Origin: Desulfonema magnum
Lineage (GTDB): Bacteria > Desulfobacterota > Desulfobacteria > Desulfobacterales > 4be13
Reading direction: 5' to 3'
NCBI RefSeq assembly: GCF_017377395.1
Contig: NZ_CP061800.1
Coordinates: forward strand, 4,423,633 to 4,487,632
Length of the DNA stretch: 64,000 nt
Part shown: positions 34,869 through 44,565 of the stretch, piece after piece
Layout of the letters: each line of letters begins with the position of its first letter
Numbering within the stretch: position 1 is the stretch's first letter
The notes under the pieces: generated by a model
Told to the model about the DNA's origin: nothing
The model's database searches: none
Seen by the model: only the letters and a program-made list of their open reading frames with translations
Program-made: the position numbers and the translations under genes

Positions 34869-36854
34869 TTATTTTTTATAATCAGACTTGAAAAAATTGT
34901 TCTGGGACAGGGAAGACAGGTGGTGTCCCTCCAGGACAACGGATCTTCCTGAATTTTTTCCCTTAAATGTCATGGCATATGTTTTGAAATCAACCTTATT
35001 TCTTTTCTGTGATCGTGATATGGATTCTTTGCCATTGCCAGCCCCTTCCCTGCCTCCGCTCACCAGGGCCGCCAGTTCTTTTACAAATGTTTTCATCTGA
35101 TCGGCCTGTACATTTAACTCCTCTGATGCGCTGGCAGATTCCTCTGACCCGGAAGCATTCTGCTGGACCACTTTGTTTATCTCTGACACAGCCCGGTTCA
35201 CCTGTCCAATTGCCAAGTCCTGATCATTGGAAGCTTCGGAAATTTCATGTACCAATTCACGCAGTCTGGCAGTGCCTTCGGCCATCTGATTGAAAGCTTC
35301 ATGTGTTTTATTAACCAGTCGGGAGCCATCATGAAGTTTGTTTATAGTACCTTTAATAAGGTTCGCCGTATCCTCGGCAGCCTCAGCTGTCTGCAAAGAA
35401 AGATTCCGTATCTCCTGGGCCACCACGGCGAATCCGGCTCCGCTGTCACTGGCTTTGGCAGCTTCTATGGCAGCGTTAAGCGACAGAAGATTGGTCCGAA
35501 AGGCAATTTCATTAATTGTTTTGATGATTTTAAATGTTTTTTTGCCTGATTCAAAGATATTTTCCATGGATTGAACCAGTTGCGTCATGAAAGCTTTTGC
35601 CTGTTCGATATTCTGAACAGATGTTTTTACAATTGTGTTTGCCTGCTCGGCATGATTGGCGTTTTGCCGGGTCATGACAGATATTTCTGTCAGAGATGAG
35701 GATGCTTCCTCAATGGAAGCGGCCTGTTCCGATGTCCTTTCGGCCAGGGAACGGCTTGCGGAAGAGACCTGTGAGGACGCTGACGAGACCTGTTCACCGC
35801 CATCGCTCAGAGATTTAATGACGCGATTAACAGGGATTGTGATGCTCCGGGTGATAAAAAAGGCAAATAAACAGCCTGATATGATTGTCGTAATTAGTAA
35901 CATTGCAAGAAATCTTCTTATATCAGACACAAGTTTTTTAGTTTTTATGCTGATGCTGCGCGCGGTTTTTTCCGCCTGCGTCGTTGTTTCCGAGGCCATG
36001 TTGATGATTGACATGGCCTGTGTGTGTAAATGTTCGACTAAATCTGTCTGTTTTTTCTTATTTTTTATCCATTTTTTCATCAAATTCAGGTAGATTTCCG
36101 AGTGTTTCCTTACCAACACCCCTCTTTTCAAATCATCGGGATCTTTGGAAAGAGTGAACGTTTTATCTGCCATCTGAACCATTTTCGCTGAGGTGTCAGT
36201 CAGTCCGGCCGCGTCTTCCGAACGCTGGTGCATCATATACTGATATTCATGTCTCCTTATTTTATTGTATAACCCATTGGCATTGTTAGCAAACCTCAGT
36301 TTGATAATTCTTTTTCCGACATCTTCAATATCCCAATATTCAACAGACCTTTGTATTTTTTTATTCTGGCCGTTTATGTAGTCAGTCCACTGTTTTTCAA
36401 TGACAGTTCCGTTTGCTTCCATCTGTTTTTCTATTTCTTTGTTCTCCAAAGCCAGTGACACATATTCCTCTCCGATTTTCGTATATTCATTCATATTCTG
36501 TTTGGCAACACCAACTGCTTTCAAAATATCCTCATGCTTCAGAGCCGTGGTGATCGGTATGATCTTATCTAATGATTTTCTGATGGCATCACGATACTCA
36601 GCCCATTCTGTTTTACTTTGCTCATTCAGCTCATATTTGAATTCATGGGACAGGACATGTGTTTTCCACATAAGCCGCTCAGTCTCAACAATAGCCGATG
36701 TCTCAGGAATTTCCAGTGTGGCAAGCTGATGGACAATCTTCCCGATATTGCCTAACTGCCAGATACTCACCCCGCCGATAATTGTCGTTAAAATCAATGC
36801 AATTGCAAAGCCGCCAAAAATTTTTTTATCAACGCCCATTTTTTCCCAAAACAT
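34869..36854 (-). CDS. methyl-accepting chemotaxis protein
   Basis: The 661-aa receptor has a first membrane helix (GGFAIALILTTIIGGVSIW), a ~290-residue, mainly helical periplasmic sensor, a second helix (FLAMLLITTIISGCLFAFFI) near 320, and a cytoplasmic signalling domain. The hairpin tip reads EIAFRTNLLSLNAAIEAAKASDSGAGFAVVA, close to consensus but with F-R in place of the usual Q. The tail ends in a basic linker without a CheR-tethering pentapeptide. No classic HAMP is obvious. It feeds a CheA/CheW array not present here. AAAGGAA precedes the ATG. Convergent with the kinase gene. Confidence 0.92.
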   Translation of the reverse strand: MFWEKMGVDKKIFGGFAIALILTTIIGGVSIWQLGNIGKIVHQLATLEIPETSAIVETERLMWKTHVLSHEFKYELNEQSKTEWAEYRDAIRKSLDKIIPITTALKHEDILKAVGVAKQNMNEYTKIGEEYVSLALENKEIEKQMEANGTVIEKQWTDYINGQNKKIQRSVEYWDIEDVGKRIIKLRFANNANGLYNKIRRHEYQYMMHQRSEDAAGLTDTSAKMVQMADKTFTLSKDPDDLKRGVLVRKHSEIYLNLMKKWIKNKKKQTDLVEHLHTQAMSIINMASETTTQAEKTARSISIKTKKLVSDIRRFLAMLLITTIISGCLFAFFITRSITIPVNRVIKSLSDGGEQVSSASSQVSSASRSLAERTSEQAASIEEASSSLTEISVMTRQNANHAEQANTIVKTSVQNIEQAKAFMTQLVQSMENIFESGKKTFKIIKTINEIAFRTNLLSLNAAIEAAKASDSGAGFAVVAQEIRNLSLQTAEAAEDTANLIKGTINKLHDGSRLVNKTHEAFNQMAEGTARLRELVHEISEASNDQDLAIGQVNRAVSEINKVVQQNASGSEESASASEELNVQADQMKTFVKELAALVSGGREGAGNGKESISRSQKRNKVDFKTYAMTFKGKNSGRSVVLEGHHLSSLSQNNFFKSDYKK

Positions 36855-36977
36855 TATTAGTTCCTTTCCCTGTAATTAAATCTGTTAGTTATTATTAGAA
36901 AAATTATAAAGCTGAAAATTAAGCTTGAAAATCGAACATTTCGACTTTTCAATTCTTAATTCTCAATTCCAGAAAAG

Positions 36978-38108
36978 TTATTTTGGAACAGGAATTTGAA
37001 CGGTAAACCTGCTCCCTCTCACAGCATGGCTTTGGACGATGATATTAAAATTCATTTCTTTTGCCATTTTCTGTACCACATGCAGCCCGAGTCCCGTACC
37101 GTTCTCTTTGTTCGTAAAATACGGTGTAAAAATTTTATCCTTTAATTCCGAGGAAATTCCGCAGCCTGTATCTTCAATATGTACTGAGATAAAAGACATA
37201 TCCTCAGCGACTTCGGCCTTTAATGTCAGTTCTTTTTCCGGCATTCCGTCCATGGAATCAATGGCGTTCAGAATGAGATTTTTAAATATTTGTTCAAACT
37301 TGTATCGGTCCTCCCGGATACATATCCCCAGACAGTTCAAATCTGTTTTCACTGAAATGTCTTTCACAAACAGCAGATCATTGAATATTTCAAGACAGCC
37401 TTTCAAAAGACGCTGAATCTCCAATTTTTCAATTTCATCCTCGTAGGTCTGACCCAGTTTCATAATTTTTTTATTGAGGGTTGCAATTTCCCGGGTAGCT
37501 GTCCGGATATTGGCGAGGTATTCTCTCACGGCCCCTTCGTCTTTCAGTTTATTCATCAGCAAATCCACGCTTCCGCTGATGGACATAAGGGGATTATTCA
37601 TCTGATGGACAAATGTGGCAATGATCTCAGAAAGCTCATCTGCTTCACCATAAGTGTCTGATTCAGTTTTTACTGTGTTTGAATGGTTCGTCATATATAT
37701 TTCCAGCATCTGCTGAAGTTTTTCACGCATATTTTTTCGCTTTAGCTCCCGCTTTTCCAGTCCCTTGACGATTGATTTTTTTACAGATTCAAAACTAAGC
37801 GGTTTCTCCAAATAATCACTGACTTCAAGATGGATCGCCTCGACCGAACTCTCAATGCTGCCATTTCCTGTAATAATAATAGGGATGATTTCCGGAGCCT
37901 TTTGTTTTATCTCCCGTATCACCTCAAGACCGTTTATGTCAGGAAGAGACAGATCAACAATCAGAACATCATAATCTTTCTGATGTCCGAAAAGAATACC
38001 ATTGCTTCCATCCTGAGCCACATCCACCTCATATCCCTCAAATGCGAGTCCCATTGAAAGGGCTTTCCGGATGGAAGGCTCGTCATCAATAACCAGAATA
38101 CGATTCAT
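36978..38108 (-). CDS. receiver-first histidine kinase
   Basis: The 376-aa protein starts with a full receiver domain (ILVIDDEPSIRKAL, phospho-Asp in VLIVDLSLPD, ITGNGS, YLEKP) and ends with a histidine kinase: H-box ATFVHQMNNPLM, N-box NLILNAIDSM, DTGCGIS and GTGLGLHVVQ. There is no membrane segment. This order suits a protein that receives phosphate from another kinase and signals onward. It lies just upstream of the MCP gene and could be co-transcribed with it. GGAGA precedes the ATG. Its stop is followed within 12 bp by heptamers (GAATTGA, GAATTAA). Confidence 0.9.
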   Translation of the reverse strand: MNRILVIDDEPSIRKALSMGLAFEGYEVDVAQDGSNGILFGHQKDYDVLIVDLSLPDINGLEVIREIKQKAPEIIPIIITGNGSIESSVEAIHLEVSDYLEKPLSFESVKKSIVKGLEKRELKRKNMREKLQQMLEIYMTNHSNTVKTESDTYGEADELSEIIATFVHQMNNPLMSISGSVDLLMNKLKDEGAVREYLANIRTATREIATLNKKIMKLGQTYEDEIEKLEIQRLLKGCLEIFNDLLFVKDISVKTDLNCLGICIREDRYKFEQIFKNLILNAIDSMDGMPEKELTLKAEVAEDMSFISVHIEDTGCGISSELKDKIFTPYFTNKENGTGLGLHVVQKMAKEMNFNIIVQSHAVRGSRFTVQIPVPK

Positions 38109-38583
38109 AATTATTCTCCCATAACTTGATGATCAGATTTTTTGGGTGCGTCCCACCTTTTACACACCCGAAAAAAATTAGCCACAAAGCCACAGAGAGA
38201 CTTTGTGAAACTTCGTGTCTTCGTGCCTTTGTGGCAAAAAAAATTCCGACGGGCGAACACTTCCGAGGTTTTGAAAACCTCGGAGGTCTGACATTCAGTT
38301 CAGCTGTCAGAATTAATTTGGTCGGGTATTCGTTTCTGCAAAGCTGTGCCGGTCCCCTCAGAATCAGTGGGGTCAGACAGTACTTTTTATTCTGCATAAT
38401 ATGTGCCAAGTCAGACAAAAGAGGACATTTTTTAAAATAGTTAAATAATTATAAGTAGTTGAAAAGAACTGTCAGAAGGCATGCTGAAAGGTATCGGATC
38501 AGAAGCGATGAGAATATTATCAATAAAGGACTGTATAAAAAACTGTTAATTTATAAACTTAATTTAAAATCAGATGGTTATAT
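38109..38583. other. gene-free spacer with dispersed repeats
   Basis: Holds a GTGCGTCCCACCTTTTACAC half-repeat near 38142, a GCCACAAAGCCACAGAG stretch shared with the 51.9-kb tandem repeat, and a CCGAGGTTTT palindrome at 38263-38288. A 60-aa ORF on plus is not supported. Confidence 0.6.
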
Positions 38584-41500
38584 TTATGATAATATTGTCA
38601 TCGAATTCTCAGCCACGCCTGGCGGCTCAGATCCGACATAAGCAGGTATCTCAACAGTAAAAATGGTTCCGCTGTTGTGTTCGCTCATCACAGAAATGAT
38701 TCCGCCGTGTTTTTCAATGATGTTATGAGATATGGGCAGCCCCAGGCCCGTACCTGTGGACTTGGTCGTAAAAAAAGGATTAAAAATATTTTCCAGGTCT
38801 TTTGAATCAAGGCCGCAGCCTGTATCTTCCACTTTCACACAGACCACTTCACGGTTCTCATAGACAGATGATGCTCCCCTGCAAGTGGAAATAATAAGCT
38901 TTCCCCCGTTTTCCATGGCCTCAACAGCATTTAAAATTAAATTGTTCATCACCTGCTGCAATTGTATCGTGTCACCGAGGATCTGTGGGAGTTCCGGGTC
39001 AAGATTCGTTTCCAGATGAATGTCTGACTTCAGGATTTTTGCAAACCACAGTTTCAGAATTTCATCAATAATACCATTGATAACGATCAGGTCCTTGGAT
39101 TCCATCGGCGATCTTGCAAAATTAAGTACCTGTTTTATTATTTCGGATATCCTGTTCACATTCACTCTGATTTCTTCAAGAATCTCTGCTTCCTGATCTG
39201 TGCGGTCAAATTTGTTCGGATCGCATAATATATCCAAAAACAGGCTGATGCCAGAGAGGGGGTTTCTGATTTCATGGGCAATCCCGCCCGAGAGCTGCCC
39301 CAATGACGACAGACGGTCCGCCCGGATCAGTTGCTCTTGTGTTTTTCGTTTTTCTGTGATGTCGCTGATACGCACCATCGCCCCGGTCATACCGTGGGCC
39401 TCCGCTTTCTGAAGCGGATATATGGTAATCTGTTCATAATTATCCGGATATATGAGACTTTTTTGTTCAAAAGACTTGTGTTCGCCTTTTTGTACAACCA
39501 ACGCAATTTTACAGCCTCTGCAAAGGTTTGTTTCTCTCCTCAGCGACTTAAAACATGGCTGCTTGATAATTTTATTAAGTTCGGAGATTTGATAATATTT
39601 TATGGCAGCATGGTTTAACATCTGCACCGACATGTCCTGATCAAGCATCATCAGCGGATCTGAAATAGCATCCAGAGCTGCCTGGAAGATGGCCCTGCCT
39701 TTCTGAATTCGTTGCCGGGCCTTTGCCTGAGTCGTTATATCTTCAAATGTGATGACATATTTTCCATTTTTCAAGTTTACGGAGTTGAAACTGATGGTCT
39801 TATTCTGTCCGTCCTGACAAACAACCTTGAAAACAACGGCCTGAACATGGTGTTTGATCTTGAGATTTTTCTTCCAGGCAGAGATCACTTTTTTTCTGTA
39901 CTTTTTATCCGGATATGCCTTTTGAAGCCATGATCGGAAATCAGGCGTATCCTCTGTGGTGTAGCCGAAAATTTCCACAAATTTGGGATTGTAATATTCA
40001 ACAATTCCACCAGAGCTTGATATGCACAGACCAATCGGAGCATTTTCCACAAGCGTTCTGAACCGTTCCTCACTTTCCCGAAGCGCTTCCTCAGCTTTTT
40101 TACGCAGGGTGACATCTCTTGCCACCCCATAAGTCCCCATAAATGTCTTGTTTTTTTCCGAAACAGCCTTATCATATATTCCAACGGCATTCAGTTCCGC
40201 GATAATATACCCGGTTTTAGTTATAAAGCGGACTTCCGCTCTTTTTGAAGCCCGTTCTCCTGTTCTGCGTTCATTCACATACCAGCGTGATTTTTCCAGA
40301 TCTTCGGGCCAGATAATAAAAGAGAAGTGCTTACCAATGAGTTGGTCCGAGGTAAATTCAAGAAGGCTTTCCGCTGCCCCGCCAACAAAGACAAAATTTC
40401 CTTCGGCATCCAGAAGATAAATAATATCCGGTGAGTTTTTTACCAGCATGCTGTACTTCTTTTCTGATGCTTTCAGGGCTTTTTCCATGTCCCTGCGTTC
40501 GGCAATTTCTTTTTGGAGCTGATCAATGGCTTGCGTGAGTTCGGATGTGCGCTTTTTAACCTTTTTTTCAAGCTGATTCTGATAACGCTTTAATTCTGCT
40601 TCATGTTTTTTCCGTTCGCTTATATCCCGAACAACAGATAACGCGCTTGTCTGTCCCCTGAAATCAAAAAGTGTGGCGTTCACCTCCGCCTGAATTTTTT
40701 TGTTATATTTGGTTCTGAGAACGATTTCAAACAGAATATGGCCGTATGTAAATAAATCTTTAATTAAAACAGGAAGTTTTTCCATACATTCAGATGCGGT
40801 GATGTCATTATGTGATAAAGACAAAAATTCTTCTCTTGTGTATCCGAACATTTCATACGCGCGGTCATTGGCTTCCATGAAATTTTTCAATGCTCCGTTT
40901 TCAGTCAGACGGTGGACAATAAGCGCGTCATTGGCGCTGTTAAACAGCAGACGCCATCGTCTGTCACTTTCCATCAGGATCCTCTCCATATGTTTTCGTT
41001 CTGCCTCCTGATCTATGCTGTTCAGGGCATAAGCGATATCTTCAGCAAGTTCTCTGAACAAAAATTTTTCCTCATCATCTGTCAGGAGTTCCCGAGGCGT
41101 GGATACAACTAAGAAGCCATACACTTTTTTCTGAAAAGCCAGCCGGATGGTCATGGTCCCCATGGCTTCGGGACTGATGTTGGAAAGAGGACAGTCCGGG
41201 CAGGCTGAGGGATTTTCGGTGATCACAATATCTGACTGATTCAGCGAAAGCTGCGCACAACGAGGCGGATTCCCATGGGTTAAGCGTTCTTTCATCAGCA
41301 GAAAATCATCACCCAGACCGTCTTCTGCAAATGTTGGAAATCCGCCGGCATTATCAGAAAGCGCAATCCAGGCATTGCGGTAGCCCCGGTTTTTTGTCAG
41401 GTTATTGCACGCACCGTTAAGCAGCTTCTCGCTGTTCTTTTCCCTGGTGATCAGCTGGTTCACATTGCGAATCGCGTCAAGCACAGCAACAAGATGCTCT

Positions 41501-42615
41501 ATCTTGGCCTGAGACTGCTTTTGATAAGTAATATCCTGTAATGTGATAAACACCCTGCCGTTATCTAACCAGATTGCCCTCATATAGATATCTTTTATGA
41601 CGCCATCCTTGCAGACAATGCTGAATTCATGTTCCCCTCTTTTTCGGTTTCGATCTTTTTTCCAAAGTTCTGTTATTTCCGCCCTGACATCCGGATTCGG
41701 ATAGGCTTTTTCAAACCATTGTTTTCTTGAGGGTATGTCTTCCAAAGTATATCCTGTTATCTTATTGAATTCAGGATTGATATAAAGATATTGGTCAGTT
41801 TCGTCAATAAGGACAATCCCGTAAGGACTTTCTTCAAGAACAGATGAAAATGCGTCTCTTTCCTGTTTCAGTAATGCTTTTGCCTGCTCATGCTCAATGG
41901 CCCTTCCCAGTCGTCTGGCAATTGCGTTGAGCAGCCTGCGTTCCTCATTGAGAAAGATGCCCTCCTCTTCTTCCGGCGCTGACTCCGGGTAAAAGACTTC
42001 CAAAATTCCGATTCGGCTGCCGGAAGCCATGATGTCAGTGGTTTTTTTCCAAGGCGTTTCTTGAAAATTTTCAGTTTTGTATTCATGGGTGCTGACGCTT
42101 ATCCGTGCGCAAGATATCCGCGGATACTGCCAGGCCAGAGGAATGAGTGATACGGCCTTCTGAAGAAACACTTCAAAGGAAATGTCCGGGTTTTCCCAAA
42201 GCTTGCTGATCCCATAGAGGCAATCCAGTGCTTTCACCCGCACAGTAAGCGCATTTGCCTGCTCTTGTAAGATTTTTTCTGATTTTTCAATTTGTTCGCT
42301 CAATCCGCTGACAAGCAGAGAAATACTAATAAAAATCAGCGAACGGAAATAATCATCCGCGCCGAGCGAATCTGATGTGAAAATCAGGTTGCCGGAAAGG
42401 AATATGATGCCTAAAAACAGAGCCACAAACAGACCTTTTCGCTTCCACCAGAGGGAAGCTAAAATAATCGGGAAATAAAACAGATGAGTAAAGACCGTGC
42501 CAGTTTTAAGAATACTATGAAAATAATAGGTGAGAATACATGCGCCTGCCAAAAGAACTGACATGAGCGCGATTCTGAATGTATTGTTCTGTTTTCCGAA
42601 TCGTTGTTTCATCAT
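38584..42615 (-). CDS. large multi-PAS/GAF membrane histidine kinase
   Basis: The 1343-aa kinase has three to four N-terminal membrane helices (residues ~15-110) ending in a coiled coil. Then come a GAF-like region (~125-245), a PAS (ESPYGIVLIDETDQYLYIN), a second GAF-like region (~390-540), and about four more PAS domains (for example NSANDALIVHRL, NSPDIIYLLDAEGNF, ENAPIGLCISSSGG). The kinase core has GGIAHEIRNPLSG, NNLILNAVEAMENGG, DTGCGLDSKD and GTGLGLPIS. A cysteine-rich stretch C-x(12)-CRGC in the last PAS could bind a cofactor. It lies 147 bp downstream of a response regulator gene, its probable partner. Confidence 0.93.
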   Translation of the reverse strand: MMKQRFGKQNNTFRIALMSVLLAGACILTYYFHSILKTGTVFTHLFYFPIILASLWWKRKGLFVALFLGIIFLSGNLIFTSDSLGADDYFRSLIFISISLLVSGLSEQIEKSEKILQEQANALTVRVKALDCLYGISKLWENPDISFEVFLQKAVSLIPLAWQYPRISCARISVSTHEYKTENFQETPWKKTTDIMASGSRIGILEVFYPESAPEEEEGIFLNEERRLLNAIARRLGRAIEHEQAKALLKQERDAFSSVLEESPYGIVLIDETDQYLYINPEFNKITGYTLEDIPSRKQWFEKAYPNPDVRAEITELWKKDRNRKRGEHEFSIVCKDGVIKDIYMRAIWLDNGRVFITLQDITYQKQSQAKIEHLVAVLDAIRNVNQLITREKNSEKLLNGACNNLTKNRGYRNAWIALSDNAGGFPTFAEDGLGDDFLLMKERLTHGNPPRCAQLSLNQSDIVITENPSACPDCPLSNISPEAMGTMTIRLAFQKKVYGFLVVSTPRELLTDDEEKFLFRELAEDIAYALNSIDQEAERKHMERILMESDRRWRLLFNSANDALIVHRLTENGALKNFMEANDRAYEMFGYTREEFLSLSHNDITASECMEKLPVLIKDLFTYGHILFEIVLRTKYNKKIQAEVNATLFDFRGQTSALSVVRDISERKKHEAELKRYQNQLEKKVKKRTSELTQAIDQLQKEIAERRDMEKALKASEKKYSMLVKNSPDIIYLLDAEGNFVFVGGAAESLLEFTSDQLIGKHFSFIIWPEDLEKSRWYVNERRTGERASKRAEVRFITKTGYIIAELNAVGIYDKAVSEKNKTFMGTYGVARDVTLRKKAEEALRESEERFRTLVENAPIGLCISSSGGIVEYYNPKFVEIFGYTTEDTPDFRSWLQKAYPDKKYRKKVISAWKKNLKIKHHVQAVVFKVVCQDGQNKTISFNSVNLKNGKYVITFEDITTQAKARQRIQKGRAIFQAALDAISDPLMMLDQDMSVQMLNHAAIKYYQISELNKIIKQPCFKSLRRETNLCRGCKIALVVQKGEHKSFEQKSLIYPDNYEQITIYPLQKAEAHGMTGAMVRISDITEKRKTQEQLIRADRLSSLGQLSGGIAHEIRNPLSGISLFLDILCDPNKFDRTDQEAEILEEIRVNVNRISEIIKQVLNFARSPMESKDLIVINGIIDEILKLWFAKILKSDIHLETNLDPELPQILGDTIQLQQVMNNLILNAVEAMENGGKLIISTCRGASSVYENREVVCVKVEDTGCGLDSKDLENIFNPFFTTKSTGTGLGLPISHNIIEKHGGIISVMSEHNSGTIFTVEIPAYVGSEPPGVAENSMTILS

Positions 42616-42710
42616 TGTTTTGTGTTCTGAATCGTTGTTTTATTTATCATAAAAGAAATATCAGGTGTCAAGTGCTCTGAGATTTTAAGAAATATTCCAA
42701 CAAATAACTT

Positions 42711-42758
42711 ACCCGCACGGTGACACTCTCTGAAGAGGATCCGAGAGGGCGTGCGGGT
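42711..42758 (-). terminator. hairpin after response regulator gene
   Basis: Arms ACCCGCACG / CGTGCGGGT flank an inner CTCTC/GAGAG hairpin. On minus it begins 4 nt after the regulator stop and is followed by AAGTTATTTGTT. Probable intrinsic or attenuating terminator. Confidence 0.45.
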
Positions 42759-42762
42759 ATAT

Positions 42763-43185
42763 TCATTTTTGAGCAATGCCTTCAATACGCGGCTGCTGTA
42801 TTGCACGAAGCTGATCTTTCAGACACTTATTTTCGAGAGCGTTTTCAATGGTGAGGCGAAGTTCCTGGGCATCAATGGGCTTGACAAGATAGTCATAGGC
42901 CCCGCGCTTTACTGCTTCAACAATGGTTTTCACTTCGTCAACAGCAGTGAGCATGATGACAATGGTATCAGGGGCTTTATCTTTTAATGCCCTTAAGACA
43001 TCAATGCCGTTCATATCCGGAAGACCGATATCAAGCAATGTCAGTTCCGGCTTTTCCTGGTGAAAAAGTTTCAGCGCTTCCGCCCCCAGTCCTGATGTAA
43101 TAACCTGATATTTATCTTTCAGTATCATCTGAACCGCTTTTCTGACACTGTTTTCATCATCCACAAAGAGAATGGTTGTGTTCAT
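42763..43185 (-). CDS. single-domain response regulator
   Basis: The 140-aa protein is a CheY-like receiver (ILFVDDENSVRKAV, phospho-Asp in LTLLDIGLPDMNG, MLTAVDE, YDYLVKPID) with a short helical tail and no output domain. It is probably a relay partner of the adjacent 1343-aa kinase. CAGGAAA precedes the ATG. Confidence 0.9.
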   Translation of the reverse strand: MNTTILFVDDENSVRKAVQMILKDKYQVITSGLGAEALKLFHQEKPELTLLDIGLPDMNGIDVLRALKDKAPDTIVIMLTAVDEVKTIVEAVKRGAYDYLVKPIDAQELRLTIENALENKCLKDQLRAIQQPRIEGIAQK

Positions 43186-43224
43186 TTTTCCTGTGTTTAC
43201 AATTGGCTCCTATATATCTGTTTC

Positions 43225-43470
43225 TGAAATGATCTCGTTCCCCCGCCCGGTCTCGTTGATCTCGTTGATCTCGTTTGATCTCGTTCCCACGCTTTGCGTG
43301 GGAATGCAGCGGGGACGCTTCGCGTCCTGATTGATCTTGTTGATCTCGTTGATCTCGTTCCCACGCTTTGCGTGGGAATGCAGCGGGGACGCTTCGCGTC
43401 CTGATTCCGTCCGCTATACGGGACGCGAAGCGTTTCTGAGGCATTCCCACGCGAAGCACGGGAACAAAAC
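43225..43470. repeat. tandem GTTCCCACGCTTTGCGTGGG repeats
   Basis: Two copies of a ~75-bp unit (GATCTCGTTCCCACGCTTTG, then CGTGGGAATGCAGCGGGGAC) plus a partial reversed third. Runs of TTGATCTCG join them. Overlapping ORFs on minus are repeat translation. Confidence 0.8.
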
Positions 43471-43556
43471 ATAAAAAAGGCGCAAAAAAGCCTTAATGAA
43501 TTGCTTTTTTTTATTTTTTCTGAAAATTTGTATAGGTTTTAAAAAAATATTTGTTG

Positions 43557-43646
43557 CTCCGGAGTGCCAAGCTTACAGGTTAGCAATCTTTCCGAAGTCC
43601 GGAACCCGGCATATCCTGCCAAACTGCAAGTTTGGCACTCCGGATA
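43557..43646. repeat. paired TTTGGCACTCCGGA palindromes
   Basis: TCCGGAGTGCCAAGCTTACAG and TGCCAAACTGCAAGTTTGG bound a short segment with their own TCCGAAGTCCGGA repeat. Same family as 18716, 27537 and 45775. Confidence 0.65.
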
Positions 43647-43692
43647 ATTTTTTGTTAAAACCTACAGAAAAGAATGGATGAAGTCAATAGGG

Positions 43693-44214
43693 TCAGGAAG
43701 AAATTATAGGTAATAAAGACCAGAAGAAGAACATCACAGACAGTAAGGACACACCGATAATAAGAACAGCCTGCCCCCATCTGAGATCGAAGCTTTTTGT
43801 CATGCCTGTTCCGATGAGCCACCATTTCCATGGTTCGGTGAGCCAGACAAAAAAAGGAAGCCATGACGCCAGGAGCGTCACCCCTGAGGAGAAAGCATAT
43901 ACACTCAGAAAGCGGGTAAACGTCACGCGTTTTCCCAGGCTCATAATCATGATCATGTAAGCAGTGCCGGCCGTAATAAAAGTCATACCCATCGCGTTGA
44001 TAAAGAATACACTGCCCAGAAAAAGCGGATTCGGAGGCATATTGCTTATCAGACTGGCACCTGTGAAAAACAGACTTGAAACAAAAAGAAACCCCACAGA
44101 TCGTTTCCAATCCGCTTCCTGCGGAAGTTTCATGAAAAATTCTCGGGGGTGTCCGAGTATCTGTGTCAGGGTCTCAAAATAAAAAACAAGAATAGATTTT
44201 TTCTTTTGCAGCAT
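43693..44214 (-). CDS. Yip1-family membrane protein
   Basis: The 173-aa protein begins with a cytoplasmic segment that has the motif ILGHPREFFMKLP, typical of bacterial Yip1/YIP1-domain proteins. About five hydrophobic segments follow (for example FLFVSSLFFTGASLI, AYMIMIMSLG, AVLIIGVSLLSVMFFFW). Function of the bacterial family is unknown. It is the last gene of the minus-strand transporter region. AAAGGTG precedes the ATG. Confidence 0.75.
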   Translation of the reverse strand: MLQKKKSILVFYFETLTQILGHPREFFMKLPQEADWKRSVGFLFVSSLFFTGASLISNMPPNPLFLGSVFFINAMGMTFITAGTAYMIMIMSLGKRVTFTRFLSVYAFSSGVTLLASWLPFFVWLTEPWKWWLIGTGMTKSFDLRWGQAVLIIGVSLLSVMFFFWSLLPIISS

Positions 44215-44229
44215 ATGTTCACCTTTATA

Positions 44230-44312
44230 TGAAAGTGTTAGGTGTCAGGTGTCAGATGTCAGGTGTCAGGTGTCAGGTGTCAGGTGTCAGGTGTTAGGTG
44301 TTAGGTGTTAGG
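44230..44312. repeat. GGTGTCA heptamer array
   Basis: About eleven GGTGTCA/GGTGTTA units between the Yip1 gene and the 47-aa gene. Confidence 0.85.
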
Positions 44313-44390
44313 AAAAAATATTCGTCATTCGTTGTCAGAAATGTAAAAATGTAGTGCGGTGGGTTCCGCTTCGCTCCACCCACCCTACAT

Positions 44391-44534
44391 TTAAAGCAGA
44401 CCTAATTTTGAAAGGATACCCCATACCAGCATAATGAGTGTCATGACAAAAAAAACTTTTCGTTCAGTGGCTTTGGTGTAATACGTTTTTCCATCATCAT
44501 GCAATAAGGTTTTTTTCTGCCGGGTTTTTTCCAT
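44391..44534 (-). CDS. 47-aa single-pass membrane protein
   Basis: A short frame with a strong ribosome site (AAAGGAGAT, 8 nt before ATG 44534). The protein starts with a basic, polar half (MEKTRQKKTLLHDDGK, then ATERK) and ends with one membrane helix (VFFVMTLIMLVWGILSKLG). I do not recognise it. It lies 31 bp downstream of the MOT1-type permease gene on the same strand, so it may be an accessory or regulatory subunit of that transporter. The TAA stop overlaps the edge of a dispersed palindrome at 44350-44392. Confidence 0.65.
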   Translation of the reverse strand: MEKTRQKKTLLHDDGKTYYTKATERKVFFVMTLIMLVWGILSKLGLL

Positions 44535-44565
44535 GAGTCAATCTCCTTTTGAGAATTTTTAATTC

